Part shown: piece after piece, positions 26,443 through 35,846 of the stretch | Numbering within the stretch: the first letter of the stretch is position 1 | Layout: the number at the start of each line of letters is the position of its first letter | Assembly (NCBI GenBank): GCA_017523995.1 | Contig: JAFWUX010000139.1 | Coordinates: 1-41,816 of the forward strand | Reading direction: 5' to 3' | Origin: Oscillospiraceae bacterium | Lineage (GTDB): Bacteria > Bacillota_A > Clostridia > Oscillospirales > Ruminococcaceae | Length of the DNA stretch: 41,816 bases | Translations under genes and position numbers: made by a program | Notes under the pieces: model-generated | Seen by the model: the letters and a program-made list of their open reading frames with translations, nothing else | Database searches by the model: none | What the model was told of the DNA's origin: nothing

Positions 26443-27073
26443 AACCGGAAAACCGATCATCAGCCGCAGCTATCACATTCCGCTGCCGATGTTTGACGAT
26501 GCATTTCTGAAATTCCAGAAAAAATACGTATATCCCGGCAATCTCCTGCTGACAGTTGTGCTGCTCGCGATTGCGGGCGTGTATATCCACGCTGCATTCA
26601 AGGATAACAGCAACACGCTGGTCTATCTGCTGATTGTCGCCTGCTTTGCGATTATTCTGGTGCGGTGGTACAGAACCTTCAAACTGCGCCGCGCCGTGCA
26701 TGATGCGCTCAAAGAGGTTGAGACCGATACCTATCAGCTCTCTGCCTATGAGGACGGACTTGTCATTCATACGGAGGAGGCTGCACCCGCTGCCGAAGAT
26801 GCGGCAGCACCGCAGGAAACCGATGAAGAACCGGAACAGCCCACGGATGAATCCCCTGCTGAAGAAGGCGGATTCCGGAAGATTTTTCCGGATCAGCCGG
26901 TGCAGAATGATCCGGTTGAGGATACCGAGATCACCTTTGGTCCGGATGTGAAAATTCACGATTTTCCGGAATATTTCATGGTGTATCTGGTCAAGCGGAA
27001 TTTCTATGTGATCCCGAAAAAGGATTTTGCTGACGATGAAATTGAAACGCTGAAAAAACTGTTTCACGTATAA
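26435..27073 (+). CDS. Second YcxB-like membrane protein with acidic insert
   Basis: A 212-residue protein. A short N-terminal part (FDDAFLKFQKKY) precedes two helices (about 36-53 and 59-76), a linker with an acidic Pro/Glu insert (about 112-143), and a C-terminal domain PEYFMVYLVKRNFYVIPKKDF that is the YcxB-type ending. Its ATG overlaps the previous stop by 8 bp, with GGAGG at 26421-26425. It shares its layout with the preceding protein, and the order gyrB-this pair-gyrA suggests co-transcription with gyrase. Confidence 0.75.
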   Translation: MNKTGKPIISRSYHIPLPMFDDAFLKFQKKYVYPGNLLLTVVLLAIAGVYIHAAFKDNSNTLVYLLIVACFAIILVRWYRTFKLRRAVHDALKEVETDTYQLSAYEDGLVIHTEEAAPAAEDAAAPQETDEEPEQPTDESPAEEGGFRKIFPDQPVQNDPVEDTEITFGPDVKIHDFPEYFMVYLVKRNFYVIPKKDFADDEIETLKKLFHV

Positions 27074-27103
27074 ATATAACGAGAATGAAGGAGGAGAAAT
27101 CCT

Positions 27104-29797
27104 TTGTACGACACAAGTAATGCAATTATGATCCACCGCGATATCGAGGAGGAGATGCGGTCATCGTTTCTTGCGTATTCGATGTCTGTTATCACATCCC
27201 GTGCGCTGCCGGATGTGCGCGACGGTCTGAAGCCGGTTCACCGACGCATTCTCTACACCCTGTTCGAGAAAAGTCTGACGCCGGAAAAGCCGTACCGTAA
27301 GTGCGCGGACATCGTCGGTTCCGTGCTCGGTGAGTATCACCCGCACGGCGACGCTTCTGTCTATATGGCACTCGTCCGTCTGGCGCAGAGCTTCTCGATG
27401 CGGTATCCGCTGGTGGACGGTCACGGAAACTTCGGTACAGTGGACGGCGACCCGCCTGCTGCATATCGTTATACCGAAGCAAAGATGACGAAAATGTCCA
27501 TGCAGATGCTGACCGATATCCAGAAGGAAACCGTTGATTTTCAGTCGAACTACGATGACCGTCTGAAAGAGCCGACTGTTCTGCCTGCAAGATTCCCGAA
27601 TCTGCTGGTCAACGGCTCGGAGGGTATCGCGGTCGGTATGGCATCGCATATCCCGCCGCACAATCTGGGCGAGGTCATTGACGGACTGGATTATCTGATT
27701 GAGAATCCGGAGGCGAGCCTTGAGCAGCTGATGCAGTTCATCAAGGGACCGGATTTCCCGACCGGCGGCATCATTATGGGCAGAGCAGGCATCCGCGCCG
27801 CTTATGCGACCGGCAGAGGCAAGCTGACTGTCCGCTCCAAAACTGAGATCACCGAGATCAAGAACCGTCAGTGCATCATCGTTTCGGAAATTCCGTACAT
27901 GGTCAACAAGGCGGAGCTGATCAAGTCGATCGCAGAGCTTGCAAAGGAAAAGCGCGTCGAGGGTATCCATGATATCCGCGATGAATCCGGCAGAGCGGAA
28001 AAGGTCCGCATCTGCATCGAGCTCAAAAAGGATGCGAACGCAAATCTTGTGCTGAACCAGCTGTTCCGCTACACCCAGCTGCAGGATACCTACGGCATCA
28101 TCAATCTGGCGCTGGTCAACGGCATCCCGAAGGAGCTTTCGCTGAAAGAAATCCTCACGCATTATCTCGATCACCAGACCGAGGTTGTGCAGCGTGCATG
28201 CAGATTCGATCTGCGCAAGGCACGCGAGCGCGCACATATCCTGCAGGGCTTCGTTGTTGCACTCGATTTCATTGACGAGGTTGTGGAGATTCTCCGCAGT
28301 TCGAAAACGATCCCCGAAGGCAAAGAGCGCCTGATCGAGCGCTTCAAAAATGTCGATCTGACAACTTTGCTCGAGGATTCTGCATACCGTGCCGCAATGG
28401 GCATGACAGTCGATCCCTCCGAGAAGGAATATCCGACGGTCGGTCTTTCCGATGCGCAGGCAGATGCAATCGTGCAGATGCGTCTCGGTCAGCTGACAGG
28501 TCTGGAGCGCGACAAAATTCTCAACGAAGTGCTGTCGCTTTGTGAAAAGATCAACGATCTGCGCGATATTCTCGCACACAGAGAGCGCGTGCTCGGCATC
28601 ATCCGCGATGATCTCGAGGAGATCCGCGGCAAATTCGGTGATGAGCGCCGCACTGCAATCGAGAATGTCAGCGGCGAAATGGATATTGAGGATCTGATTC
28701 CGGTCGAAGACTGCGTTGTGACCTACACGAACTTCGGTTACATCAAGCGCGTTCCGGCAGCGGTTTACAAATCGCAGCGCCGCGGCGGCAGAGGTGTCAC
28801 CGGCATGAAGCAGCGCGAGGAGGATTTTGTCTCCGAGATGTTTGTCGGCTCAAGTCACGATCATGTACTGTTCTTTACGAACCGCGGCATCATGTTCGAT
28901 CTCAAGTGCTTTGAGATTCCGATGGGCGGCAAGGATTCCAAGGGTACGAATATTGTCAATCTGCTGCCGCTTGCAGAGAATGAGAAAATCGCTGCCATGA
29001 TGAAGGTCAGCGAGTTTAATGATGAAAGCTACATCGTCATTGTCACCCGAAACGGCAAGATCAAGAGAACGCCGCTGCCCGCATACAAAAATGTGCGCAA
29101 AAACGGTCTGATTGCGATCAAGCTGGATGAGGGCGACGAGATCGAGGGCGTCCGCATGACATGCGGTCAGGATCAGCTCTTTGTCGCGACAAAGAACGGC
29201 ATGGCGATCCGCGTTGATGAAAACTGCATCCGTCCGCAGGGCAGAAGCGCACACGGTGTCCGCATCATGAAGCTGCGCGGCGATGATGAAATTGTCTCGA
29301 TGGCGCGCGCCCGCGCAGGTGCAACACTGCTGACGGTCACCGAAAAGGGCTTCGGCAAGCGCACCGAGATCGACAGCTACCGCATTCAGAACCGCGGCGG
29401 CTTCGGTCTGACGAACTACAAGCCGGATGAGGAGCGCGGCAAGGTCTGCGGCATCAAGGTTGTGGACGAAACCGACGATATCATGATGATTTCGAGCGAC
29501 GGCATCATCATCCGCATCCGGACAAGCGATATCCGCATCATGGGCAGAATCGCAAAGGGCGTCCGCGTGATGCGCGTCTCCGAGGAGGGCAAAGTGATGT
29601 CCTTCACGCGCACCGAGCACGAGGATGACGCCGAAATCACCGAGGTCGAGCAGCTCTCCGAGGATGAGCTGAAGGCACAGGAGGCGGAGGCTGCCGCGGA
29701 GGAATCTGCGGAGGCTGCACAGCCCGAGGAGCCCGCAGAACCCGATGAGCCGGAGGAGGCTGACGAGGCGGATTCCGACGCCGATCAGGACGAATAA
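27104..29797 (+). CDS. gyrA: DNA gyrase subunit A
   Basis: An 897-residue gyrase A with a TTG start supported by AAGGAGGAG seven bases ahead. The breakage-reunion core has [26 protein letters not shown] and the catalytic Tyr123 in [10 protein letters not shown]. The C-terminal domain has the GyrA box QRRGGRG (in [14 protein letters not shown]). A long acidic Ala/Glu tail (last 50 residues) extends beyond the normal end. In the quinolone-sensitive loop [14 protein letters not shown], Ala84 and Met88 stand at the positions of E. coli Ser83 and Asp87. Confidence 0.98.
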   Translation: MYDTSNAIMIHRDIEEEMRSSFLAYSMSVITSRALPDVRDGLKPVHRRILYTLFEKSLTPEKPYRKCADIVGSVLGEYHPHGDASVYMALVRLAQSFSMRYPLVDGHGNFGTVDGDPPAAYRYTEAKMTKMSMQMLTDIQKETVDFQSNYDDRLKEPTVLPARFPNLLVNGSEGIAVGMASHIPPHNLGEVIDGLDYLIENPEASLEQLMQFIKGPDFPTGGIIMGRAGIRAAYATGRGKLTVRSKTEITEIKNRQCIIVSEIPYMVNKAELIKSIAELAKEKRVEGIHDIRDESGRAEKVRICIELKKDANANLVLNQLFRYTQLQDTYGIINLALVNGIPKELSLKEILTHYLDHQTEVVQRACRFDLRKARERAHILQGFVVALDFIDEVVEILRSSKTIPEGKERLIERFKNVDLTTLLEDSAYRAAMGMTVDPSEKEYPTVGLSDAQADAIVQMRLGQLTGLERDKILNEVLSLCEKINDLRDILAHRERVLGIIRDDLEEIRGKFGDERRTAIENVSGEMDIEDLIPVEDCVVTYTNFGYIKRVPAAVYKSQRRGGRGVTGMKQREEDFVSEMFVGSSHDHVLFFTNRGIMFDLKCFEIPMGGKDSKGTNIVNLLPLAENEKIAAMMKVSEFNDESYIVIVTRNGKIKRTPLPAYKNVRKNGLIAIKLDEGDEIEGVRMTCGQDQLFVATKNGMAIRVDENCIRPQGRSAHGVRIMKLRGDDEIVSMARARAGATLLTVTEKGFGKRTEIDSYRIQNRGGFGLTNYKPDEERGKVCGIKVVDETDDIMMISSDGIIIRIRTSDIRIMGRIAKGVRVMRVSEEGKVMSFTRTEHEDDAEITEVEQLSEDELKAQEAEAAAEESAEAAQPEEPAEPDEPEEADEADSDADQDE

Positions 29798-29816
29798 CAA
29801 ATAAGGGGGCTGCCGT

Positions 29817-30263
29817 ATGAACCGCATGGAATTTTCGCAGATGCTGAAAAAATGGATATGCGTATTTCTCGGCAGCCTGTTTGTGCAGTGCTTTTTCTGG
29901 GCGGTATATTCGCTGCTCGAAATGCGCATCTGGATGTGCGGGCTTTCGGCAATCGTTTCGGCGCTGCTCTATCACTTTCTGCAAAAGGAGGAGCAGACCG
30001 GATTATCGCGCAGGAGCGTGTTTTTTGCGGCAATCCCCGCCCCGATGCTGCTCGGCACTGCAATTACGGTGATGCAGTTTATCCGGCATCCGAATCTCAA
30101 TCTGCTGAGCGCGGAGCTGGACGGCGTTTCTCCGCTGACAGAAACCGTTTCGCTCTATGCTGCGCGGCTTATGATCAACGGCGTGCTGCTGCTGATCTTT
30201 GCTGCGGCGGACAGAGCGTTCCGGAACAGGAGTGTGACAGAATATGACGGAAAAACTGCGTAA
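29817..30263 (+). CDS. Hypothetical four-helix membrane protein
   Basis: A 148-residue protein with hydrophobic segments near 12-32, 36-54, 67-86 and 113-132. AAGGGGG lies about ten bases before ATG 29817. It starts 19 bp after gyrA and overlaps the next gene by 20 bp. I recognise no family. Confidence 0.65.
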   Translation: MNRMEFSQMLKKWICVFLGSLFVQCFFWAVYSLLEMRIWMCGLSAIVSALLYHFLQKEEQTGLSRRSVFFAAIPAPMLLGTAITVMQFIRHPNLNLLSAELDGVSPLTETVSLYAARLMINGVLLLIFAAADRAFRNRSVTEYDGKTA

Positions 30264-30660
30264 ATTCGCGATTTTACTGATACTCCCCCTGCATCTGTTC
30301 CTGACATACGGAACAGGCGGAATGGAAGGCACTGCCGTGATTATCGTGGTTCTGATTACGGTGCTGGCAGTATTTGCGCTGTCCTTTTGGCAGCTTCAGA
30401 GCTTTACCGCAAAGCACAGCAATCTGCGCGCGTTCAGCGGCGATTATCTCCCGTATCTGCTTCAGGCTGTGCTGGTCGGCATTGCGGAGGGGCTGATCTA
30501 TTATTTTGCAGTCGGGACAATGCATGTGAATATTCTGAGCGAAAACTGGGGCAAGGGGCTGTATTTTACGGTTTCGATCGCTGAGCTGATTCTCGGTGCG
30601 TTGGTTGCACTTGTGACGGGCGCGGCGCGGACGATGCTCTATCACGATGAAAAGAGGTAA
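30244..30660 (+). CDS. Hypothetical membrane protein
   Basis: A 138-residue protein with four hydrophobic stretches (about 8-24, 30-50, 68-88 and 104-126). The overlap with the preceding gene and the short gap to deoC (6 bp) indicate one operon. No family recognised. Confidence 0.65.
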   Translation: MTEKLRKFAILLILPLHLFLTYGTGGMEGTAVIIVVLITVLAVFALSFWQLQSFTAKHSNLRAFSGDYLPYLLQAVLVGIAEGLIYYFAVGTMHVNILSENWGKGLYFTVSIAELILGALVALVTGAARTMLYHDEKR

Positions 30661-30666
30661 CGATTT

Positions 30667-31314
30667 ATGACAAACGCGGAGATCCTTTCTCATATTGACC
30701 ACACGATCCTCAAGGCGGATGCAAAATGGGAGGATGTTGCGCAGATCTGTGAAGAAGCACTGCAGTATCACACGGCATCGGTCTGCATCCCGCCGTGGTA
30801 TGTTGCAAGAGCAAAGCAGACCTATCCGGAACTGAATGTCTGCACGGTGGTCGGGTTTCCGCTCGGCTATGAGGAATCTGCGGCAAAGGCGCAGGAGGCA
30901 GGGCTCGCACTCGCTGCCGGCGCCCGCGAAATTGACATGGTTATCAACATTGCTGCGTTGAAAAACGGCGATGACGAAACCGTGCTCGCGGATATCAAAA
31001 ATCTCCGCACGGCATGTCATACGGCGATTCTCAAGGTCATTGTCGAGACCTGCTATCTGACGGAGGATGAGAAAATCCGCGTCTGCAAGCTCGTGACAGA
31101 GGGCGGCGGCGATTATATCAAGACTTCGACGGGTTTCGGCTCTGCCGGTGCACAGTTGGAGGATATTGCGCTGTTTAAGCAGCATATCGGACCGAATATC
31201 AAAATCAAGGCGGCAGGCGGCATCCGCACGAGAGAGCAGATGGTCGCATTTCTCGAGGCAGGCTGCGACCGCATCGGATGCAGCGCTGCAAGAATCCTCT
31301 TTGACGAGGCATGA
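30667..31314 (+). CDS. deoC: Deoxyribose-phosphate aldolase
   Basis: A 215-residue class I aldolase that splits 2-deoxyribose-5-phosphate into glyceraldehyde-3-phosphate and acetaldehyde in nucleoside breakdown. Motifs: DHTILKADA at the N-terminus, REIDMVINIAALKNGD near 91-106, the Schiff-base lysine in DYIKTSTGFG and the second active-site lysine in IKIKAAGGIRT. The ribosome site AAGAGGT precedes ATG 30667. The next gene overlaps by 4 bp. Confidence 0.97.
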   Translation: MTNAEILSHIDHTILKADAKWEDVAQICEEALQYHTASVCIPPWYVARAKQTYPELNVCTVVGFPLGYEESAAKAQEAGLALAAGAREIDMVINIAALKNGDDETVLADIKNLRTACHTAILKVIVETCYLTEDEKIRVCKLVTEGGGDYIKTSTGFGSAGAQLEDIALFKQHIGPNIKIKAAGGIRTREQMVAFLEAGCDRIGCSAARILFDEA

Positions 31315-31934
31315 GAACGCTGCTCAGCGGATACCATAAAACGACGCAGGAGCTGATGTTTTGCGTCTATGCAGCGGAGATTCCGGAGAGCGGAAAGCGG
31401 CAGACGCACAGAGCCGCGCATTTTGCGGCGCTCGATCTGCTCGGCGCAGCGCTTGCGGAGGATTTCGGGCTGCGGCATGCGGTGATCCGCCGTGTCGGAC
31501 TTGGAAAACCCGAGCTGATACACGATTTTCTTCATATGAACCTCTCGCACTGCAAGGGGCTTGCGGTTGCTGCCGTCGGGCGGATGCCGCTCGGTGTCGA
31601 TGCGGAGGGAACGCGCGCGGTCAAAGACGCATTGATGCAGAAGGTCTGTGCGCCGGAGGAGATCGCGCAGATTCAGGCAGCAAATGACAAAAATCGCGCA
31701 TTTACGAAACTCTGGACATTAAAAGAAGCATACGCAAAATACACCGGCGAAGGCATCGGGCTTGATTTTTCAAAGCTTTGGTTTTCGCTCGGGGAGAACG
31801 TCATCTTTCATCATCCGGATGCAGGGAAAGTCCGTTTTGCACAGCTTGCGGATCGCTCCGGCTGCATCGTGTCTCTCTGCTGCCCGCAGCGGGACGATAT
31901 CAACATTGCATATAACAGCGAATTTTTCGCATGA
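31311..31934 (+). CDS. 4'-phosphopantetheinyl transferase (Sfp-type)
   Basis: A 207-residue protein that should transfer phosphopantetheine from CoA to carrier proteins. The two Sfp/AcpT signatures are present: PLGVDAEG (93-100) with the Mg-binding acidic pair, and KLWTLKEAYAKYTGEGIG (133-150). HMNLSHCKG (75-83) matches the N-terminal conserved SH motif. It overlaps deoC (ATGA). It is shorter than classical Sfp. The carrier protein target could be that of fatty-acid synthesis or a peptide synthetase; none is encoded nearby. Confidence 0.9.
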   Translation: MRTLLSGYHKTTQELMFCVYAAEIPESGKRQTHRAAHFAALDLLGAALAEDFGLRHAVIRRVGLGKPELIHDFLHMNLSHCKGLAVAAVGRMPLGVDAEGTRAVKDALMQKVCAPEEIAQIQAANDKNRAFTKLWTLKEAYAKYTGEGIGLDFSKLWFSLGENVIFHHPDAGKVRFAQLADRSGCIVSLCCPQRDDINIAYNSEFFA

Positions 31935-32005
31935 ATAGATTGCGATTCCGGAAGGAATCATCTTCGGCACCGCAAGGCGCGGTGCTGAAAAAGGGAGGAT
32001 TTTTT

Positions 32006-32776
32006 ATGCTGACGATTGATCTTCGCGGACATCTCGCGGTGATTACAGGCGCGTCGGGCATGCTCGGCCGCGTCATTGCAAGAACCTTTGCCGACTGCGG
32101 CGCAGATCTGGTGCTGCATTATTTCCACGGCAAGGATGAAGCCGAAACGCTTGCAGGTGAGCTGCGCCGCAAAACCGGCCGCAGAGTCATGACCGTGCAG
32201 GCAGATATCACCTCGGCAGAGGATGTGCAGCGCATGAAGCAGGAGATCACGGGGCGCATCGGCGTGCCGGATATTCTCGTGCACAATGCGGTGATTCAGT
32301 ATGACCGCAAGCCGATTATCGAGCAGGATCTGACGGCGTTTGACAGCCAGTATCAGTCCTGCGTGATGCAGACTGTCCACATGACGCAGGCATTCGTGCC
32401 GGATATCATTGCCAAGGGCAACGGCGGCAGAATTGTTGTCATCAACACCGAATGCGCGGCAATGGCAGAGGAGACATGGGGCGCCTATACGGCGGCAAAG
32501 CGCGGTCTGGACGGACTGGTGCGCGTGCTTGCAAAGGAGCTCGGTCCGCATCAGATCACGGTCAATCAGGTGGCGCCCGGCTGGACGATCACCGAGGCAG
32601 ACCGCCGCAATCACACCGAATCGCAGCCGGATTATGAAAAATCCGTGCCGCTCGGCAGACGCGGAACCGATCTGGAAATTGCGCAGATGTGTGCATTTCT
32701 CGCATCCCCGATTGCATCGTTCACAACCGGTGCCTATATCCCTGTCTCCGGCGGCAGAGTAATGCCCGCGATATAA
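32006..32776 (+). CDS. Short-chain dehydrogenase/reductase (FabG-like)
   Basis: A 256-residue classical SDR. The nucleotide motif is TGASGMLG (near residues 15-22), with HNAVIQYD in place of NNAG, and the active-site pair is Tyr and Lys in AYTAAKRG. The usual catalytic serine position about 13 residues before the Tyr reads INTEC, so Thr may replace it. The C-terminal part VNQVAPGWTITEADRR and SFTTGAYIPVSGG is typical of 3-oxoacyl-ACP reductases. The ATG 32006 has AAAGGGAGGA. Likely in one operon with deoC and the transferase; substrate unknown. Confidence 0.88.
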   Translation: MLTIDLRGHLAVITGASGMLGRVIARTFADCGADLVLHYFHGKDEAETLAGELRRKTGRRVMTVQADITSAEDVQRMKQEITGRIGVPDILVHNAVIQYDRKPIIEQDLTAFDSQYQSCVMQTVHMTQAFVPDIIAKGNGGRIVVINTECAAMAEETWGAYTAAKRGLDGLVRVLAKELGPHQITVNQVAPGWTITEADRRNHTESQPDYEKSVPLGRRGTDLEIAQMCAFLASPIASFTTGAYIPVSGGRVMPAI

Positions 32777-32779
32777 GCA

Positions 32780-32861
32780 GAATCGCCTTCGGCGATGATA
32801 TTGATATTGGGCTCCGCCCAAACCCGCCAAAGGGATGTAATCCCTTTGGAATCCCGTTTTT
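32780..32861 (+). repeat. Dispersed multi-hairpin element, short form, copy 3
   Basis: ATCGCC-TTC-GGCGAT (32782-32796), TTGGGC-TCC-GCCCAA (32807-32821), linker ACCCGC, CCAAAGGGAT-GTA-ATCCCTTTGG (32827-32849, sharing one base with the linker), then AATCCCGTTTTT. Same order as copy 1 with compensated stem changes. It starts a few bases past the SDR stop and may terminate or stabilise that mRNA. Confidence 0.78.
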
Positions 32862-33000
32862 GGATGATATGAAAAGCTTTTTGAGACTTTCTGCACTGCT
32901 GTAAGCAGTATCGTAATGAAAACATAATACAGATTCCGGCGCATGCGGGCTCGAAGGTGCTGAGTGAAATGATACACTTGAAAAAAGAAGGAGAATCATC

Positions 33001-33210
33001 ATGCGATATATGCTTTGTTATGCTTTGATGCAAAGATCAGCGAAGGTGGAAACCGAATACTTTGAGAAATTCGAGGATGCCGTGATGCGGTATACAGTCC
33101 TGTGCAGCAATTGCGAGGACGTTGTGCTTGCCGATACTGCCGCAGAAAAGATCATCCGGCATTATTCATACCGGCATACTGCCAATGGCGCTTCTGTGAC
33201 AAGTAACTGA
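33001..33210 (+). CDS. Small hypothetical protein
   Basis: A 69-residue protein with no recognised family. Features are several aromatic and cysteine residues (ML CYALM, VLCSNCEDVVL) and no obvious helix in the membrane. The ribosome site GAAGGAG is well placed for ATG 33001. A weak possible -10, CATAAT at 32923-32928, lies upstream. It is 58 bp ahead of another orphan gene. Confidence 0.5.
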   Translation: MRYMLCYALMQRSAKVETEYFEKFEDAVMRYTVLCSNCEDVVLADTAAEKIIRHYSYRHTANGASVTSN

Positions 33211-33268
33211 TCCTGTTTATTTTTAGGCGAAAGCCGTCTGATCTTCACTGACTGGAAAGGACGCAGAT

Positions 33269-34225
33269 ATGAGCACTTCATTTGATGTGATCACCAAGTC
33301 TGACAAGGTTCCGACTGTAAAGGAACTGACGGACGCGCTGTTTGCACTGCCGCAGTTTGCGCGCACAGGCATCCGTATGGATGAGATAGAAGTGCAATTA
33401 CGGGATCAGGACGGGATTTTACCGCCGGAGCAGTATTCTGATATCCCATTGGACAGAGTATGGAGCTTTGTTCTGAAATCAGAAGACAGCATCTACTTTA
33501 TTTCCTATCGCACACAACGAACCGATGATGAAAACTGGTGGGTGATCGAAAGCAGAGCGCTGCAAGACGCGGGAAGAGCTTTATATGTGGCGATCCCCTG
33601 CGCACTTGCGAAGCTGACGAACGGACTGACAGGCTCCGCAGACAGCGCATGGCACAACGGCAGAGATGACTACACCGGCGCTGAGATGTGGGATGAGTTT
33701 GTGCAGACCGAGCTGCCGTACTGCTTTGCGAAGAAGCCGTTTTTCTGTCCGGTGCTGAACGCTGAGCTGATTGTGGAAGGCGGAGGACAATGGGGCAGAA
33801 AGGTCACAGAGCCGTATATGCGCCGCTGTCAGAATGTGCTGCTCAACATGCCCGATTCGCTGCTTGATGCGATCTGCGGGGCGGCAAAGAAATACTGGCT
33901 GCGCACAAAAAACCGGAAGGAAACAAATGCCGTCCGTCCGGTTCTGATGACAGAAGATTTGCCCGCCGGGGAGATTTTGCAGTATATCCACTTCGACACG
34001 CTGGAGCTTTATACTCCGAAGGATGAATCACAGATCGGCTTCGGTCTTTTCGGCGAATGCGACTGGGAGAAAGGACGGGAAATCGAAGCCGTCATTTTAG
34101 ACGGCAGACTGATCTATTTCGGCGTTTATATGATGTCGCCGTGGGAATACGACAAATGCCGCGAAGAATTCATCGAGGAATGCGGCAGCGCCGAGAGCTT
34201 TGACCGCTCAAATTATGCTTTATAA
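33269..34225 (+). CDS. Hypothetical protein
   Basis: A 318-residue soluble protein without signal peptide or helices in the membrane. The first half is rich in acidic residues and aromatics. The C-terminal segment (LYTPKDESQIGFGLFGECDWEKGREIEAVILDGRLIYFG in pieces, near 252-292) resembles bacterial DUF6985/DUF2004-like modules often found near polymorphic-toxin immunity genes, but the match is only impressionistic. TGGAAAGGA precedes ATG 33269. With the 69-residue gene upstream it may form an accessory pair. Confidence 0.55.
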   Translation: MSTSFDVITKSDKVPTVKELTDALFALPQFARTGIRMDEIEVQLRDQDGILPPEQYSDIPLDRVWSFVLKSEDSIYFISYRTQRTDDENWWVIESRALQDAGRALYVAIPCALAKLTNGLTGSADSAWHNGRDDYTGAEMWDEFVQTELPYCFAKKPFFCPVLNAELIVEGGGQWGRKVTEPYMRRCQNVLLNMPDSLLDAICGAAKKYWLRTKNRKETNAVRPVLMTEDLPAGEILQYIHFDTLELYTPKDESQIGFGLFGECDWEKGREIEAVILDGRLIYFGVYMMSPWEYDKCREEFIEECGSAESFDRSNYAL

Positions 34226-34273
34226 CTGCGTTTGCAGTGAATATATTAAAATACTGATCCGGAGGAATCTCAA

Positions 34274-35707
34274 ATGAGTACCAACAGCTATGAATCCCCG
34301 TTTTGCACCCGTTATGCGAGCAAGGAGATGCAGTATCTCTTTTCCGCAGACAAGAAGTTTTCCACATGGCGCCGCCTGTGGGTTGCGCTTGCAAGAGCCG
34401 AGCATGAGCTCGGGCTCAATGTGACCGCAGAGCAGGTCGCGGAGCTCGAAGCACACATCTATGATATCGACTATGAGGCAGCCGCAAAGCGCGAAAAGGA
34501 ATGCCGCCACGATGTCATGTCCCATGTTTACGCCTACGGACTCGTCTGTCCGAATGCAAAGGGCATCATCCACCTCGGCGCAACATCCTGCTATGTCGGC
34601 GACAACACCGATATTATCATCATGCGCGATGCACTGAAGCTCGTCCGCACAAAGCTTGTGACGGTTCTGGGCAATCTCGCAAAATTCGCTGAGGAGTGGA
34701 AGGCGCAGCCCTGCCTCGCATATACCCACTGTCAGCCGGCACAGCTGACAACCGTCGGCAAGCGCGCAACGCTCTGGATGAACGAGCTGCTGATGGACCT
34801 CGAGGAACTGGATTTCCAGATCGGCAGAATGAAGCTGCTGGGCTCCAAGGGTACAACCGGTACGCAGGCATCCTTCATGGAGCTGTTCCACGGCGACGGC
34901 ACCAAGATTCGCGCAATGGAGGCAAAGATTGCGGAGGAAATGGGCTTTGCACCGGATGCGATTGTTCCGGTTTCCGGTCAGACCTATTCGAGAAAGGTCG
35001 ATGCACAGGTTCTGAATGTCCTCTCCGGCATTGCACAGAGCGCGATGAAATTTGCAAATGATATGCGTCTGCTCCAGTCTTTCAAGGAGATGGAGGAGCC
35101 GTTTGAATCCGGTCAGATCGGTTCTTCGGCGATGGCATATAAGCGCAACCCGATGCGCTGCGAGCGGATCACCGCACTGGCACGTTATCTCATCACCGAT
35201 ACGCTGAATCCGGCATTTACTGCAGGTACACAGTGGTTTGAGCGCACCCTTGATGATTCCGCAAACAAGAGAATCGCCGTTGCGGAGGGATTCCTTGCAG
35301 CGGATGCAATCCTCAACATCATGATGAATGTCACGAGCGGCATGGTTGTGTATCCGGCAGTTATCCGTCAGCGCGTGATGAATGAGCTGCCCTTCATGGC
35401 AACCGAAAACGTCATCATGGATGCAGCGGCACGCGGAGGCGACCGTCAGGAGCTGCACGAGCATATCCGTCAGCACTCGATGGCAGCCGGTGCAGAGGTC
35501 AAGCAGAAGGGTCTCAAGAACGACCTTTGCGAGCGCATCGTCAATGACCCGATCTTCGGTGTCACCGCGGAGGAGCTCGAGGCAAATCTCGATCCTTCCA
35601 ATTACATCGGCAGAAGCGTGCAGCAGGTTGAGGAGTTCCTCGCGGAGTTCATCGCGCCGGTGCTCAAGGATGCGGAATCTGCTGCGGACGTTGAACTGAC
35701 TGTTTGA
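34274..35707 (+). CDS. purB: Adenylosuccinate lyase
   Basis: A 477-residue fumarase/aspartase-superfamily enzyme that releases fumarate from SAICAR and from adenylosuccinate in purine synthesis. Motifs: RHDVMSHVYAYG (near 75-86), HLGATSCYVGDNTD (near 98-111), AYTHCQPAQLTT (near 153-164) and the signature SSAMAYKRNPMRCERI (near 288-303). GGAGGA precedes ATG 34274. It lies between orphan genes and secD, with no close operon partner. Confidence 0.96.
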   Translation: MSTNSYESPFCTRYASKEMQYLFSADKKFSTWRRLWVALARAEHELGLNVTAEQVAELEAHIYDIDYEAAAKREKECRHDVMSHVYAYGLVCPNAKGIIHLGATSCYVGDNTDIIIMRDALKLVRTKLVTVLGNLAKFAEEWKAQPCLAYTHCQPAQLTTVGKRATLWMNELLMDLEELDFQIGRMKLLGSKGTTGTQASFMELFHGDGTKIRAMEAKIAEEMGFAPDAIVPVSGQTYSRKVDAQVLNVLSGIAQSAMKFANDMRLLQSFKEMEEPFESGQIGSSAMAYKRNPMRCERITALARYLITDTLNPAFTAGTQWFERTLDDSANKRIAVAEGFLAADAILNIMMNVTSGMVVYPAVIRQRVMNELPFMATENVIMDAAARGGDRQELHEHIRQHSMAAGAEVKQKGLKNDLCERIVNDPIFGVTAEELEANLDPSNYIGRSVQQVEEFLAEFIAPVLKDAESAADVELTV

Positions 35708-35745
35708 GCGAAGAATCCAAAAACAGGAGAAATGTGAAGAATCTC

Positions 35746-35774
35746 TTGACATTTTTTCAAAAATGCACTATAAT
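35746..35774 (+). promoter_or_regulatory. Promoter of secDF
   Basis: Consensus TTGACA (35746-35751), 17-bp spacer, TATAAT (35769-35774). Confidence 0.92.
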
Positions 35775-35846
35775 AAAAATTACTTGTCGGCATATGTCAG
35801 TAGAGCTGCTATGCCTGATTAGTTCAATAAACAAGGAGGCTTGGCA

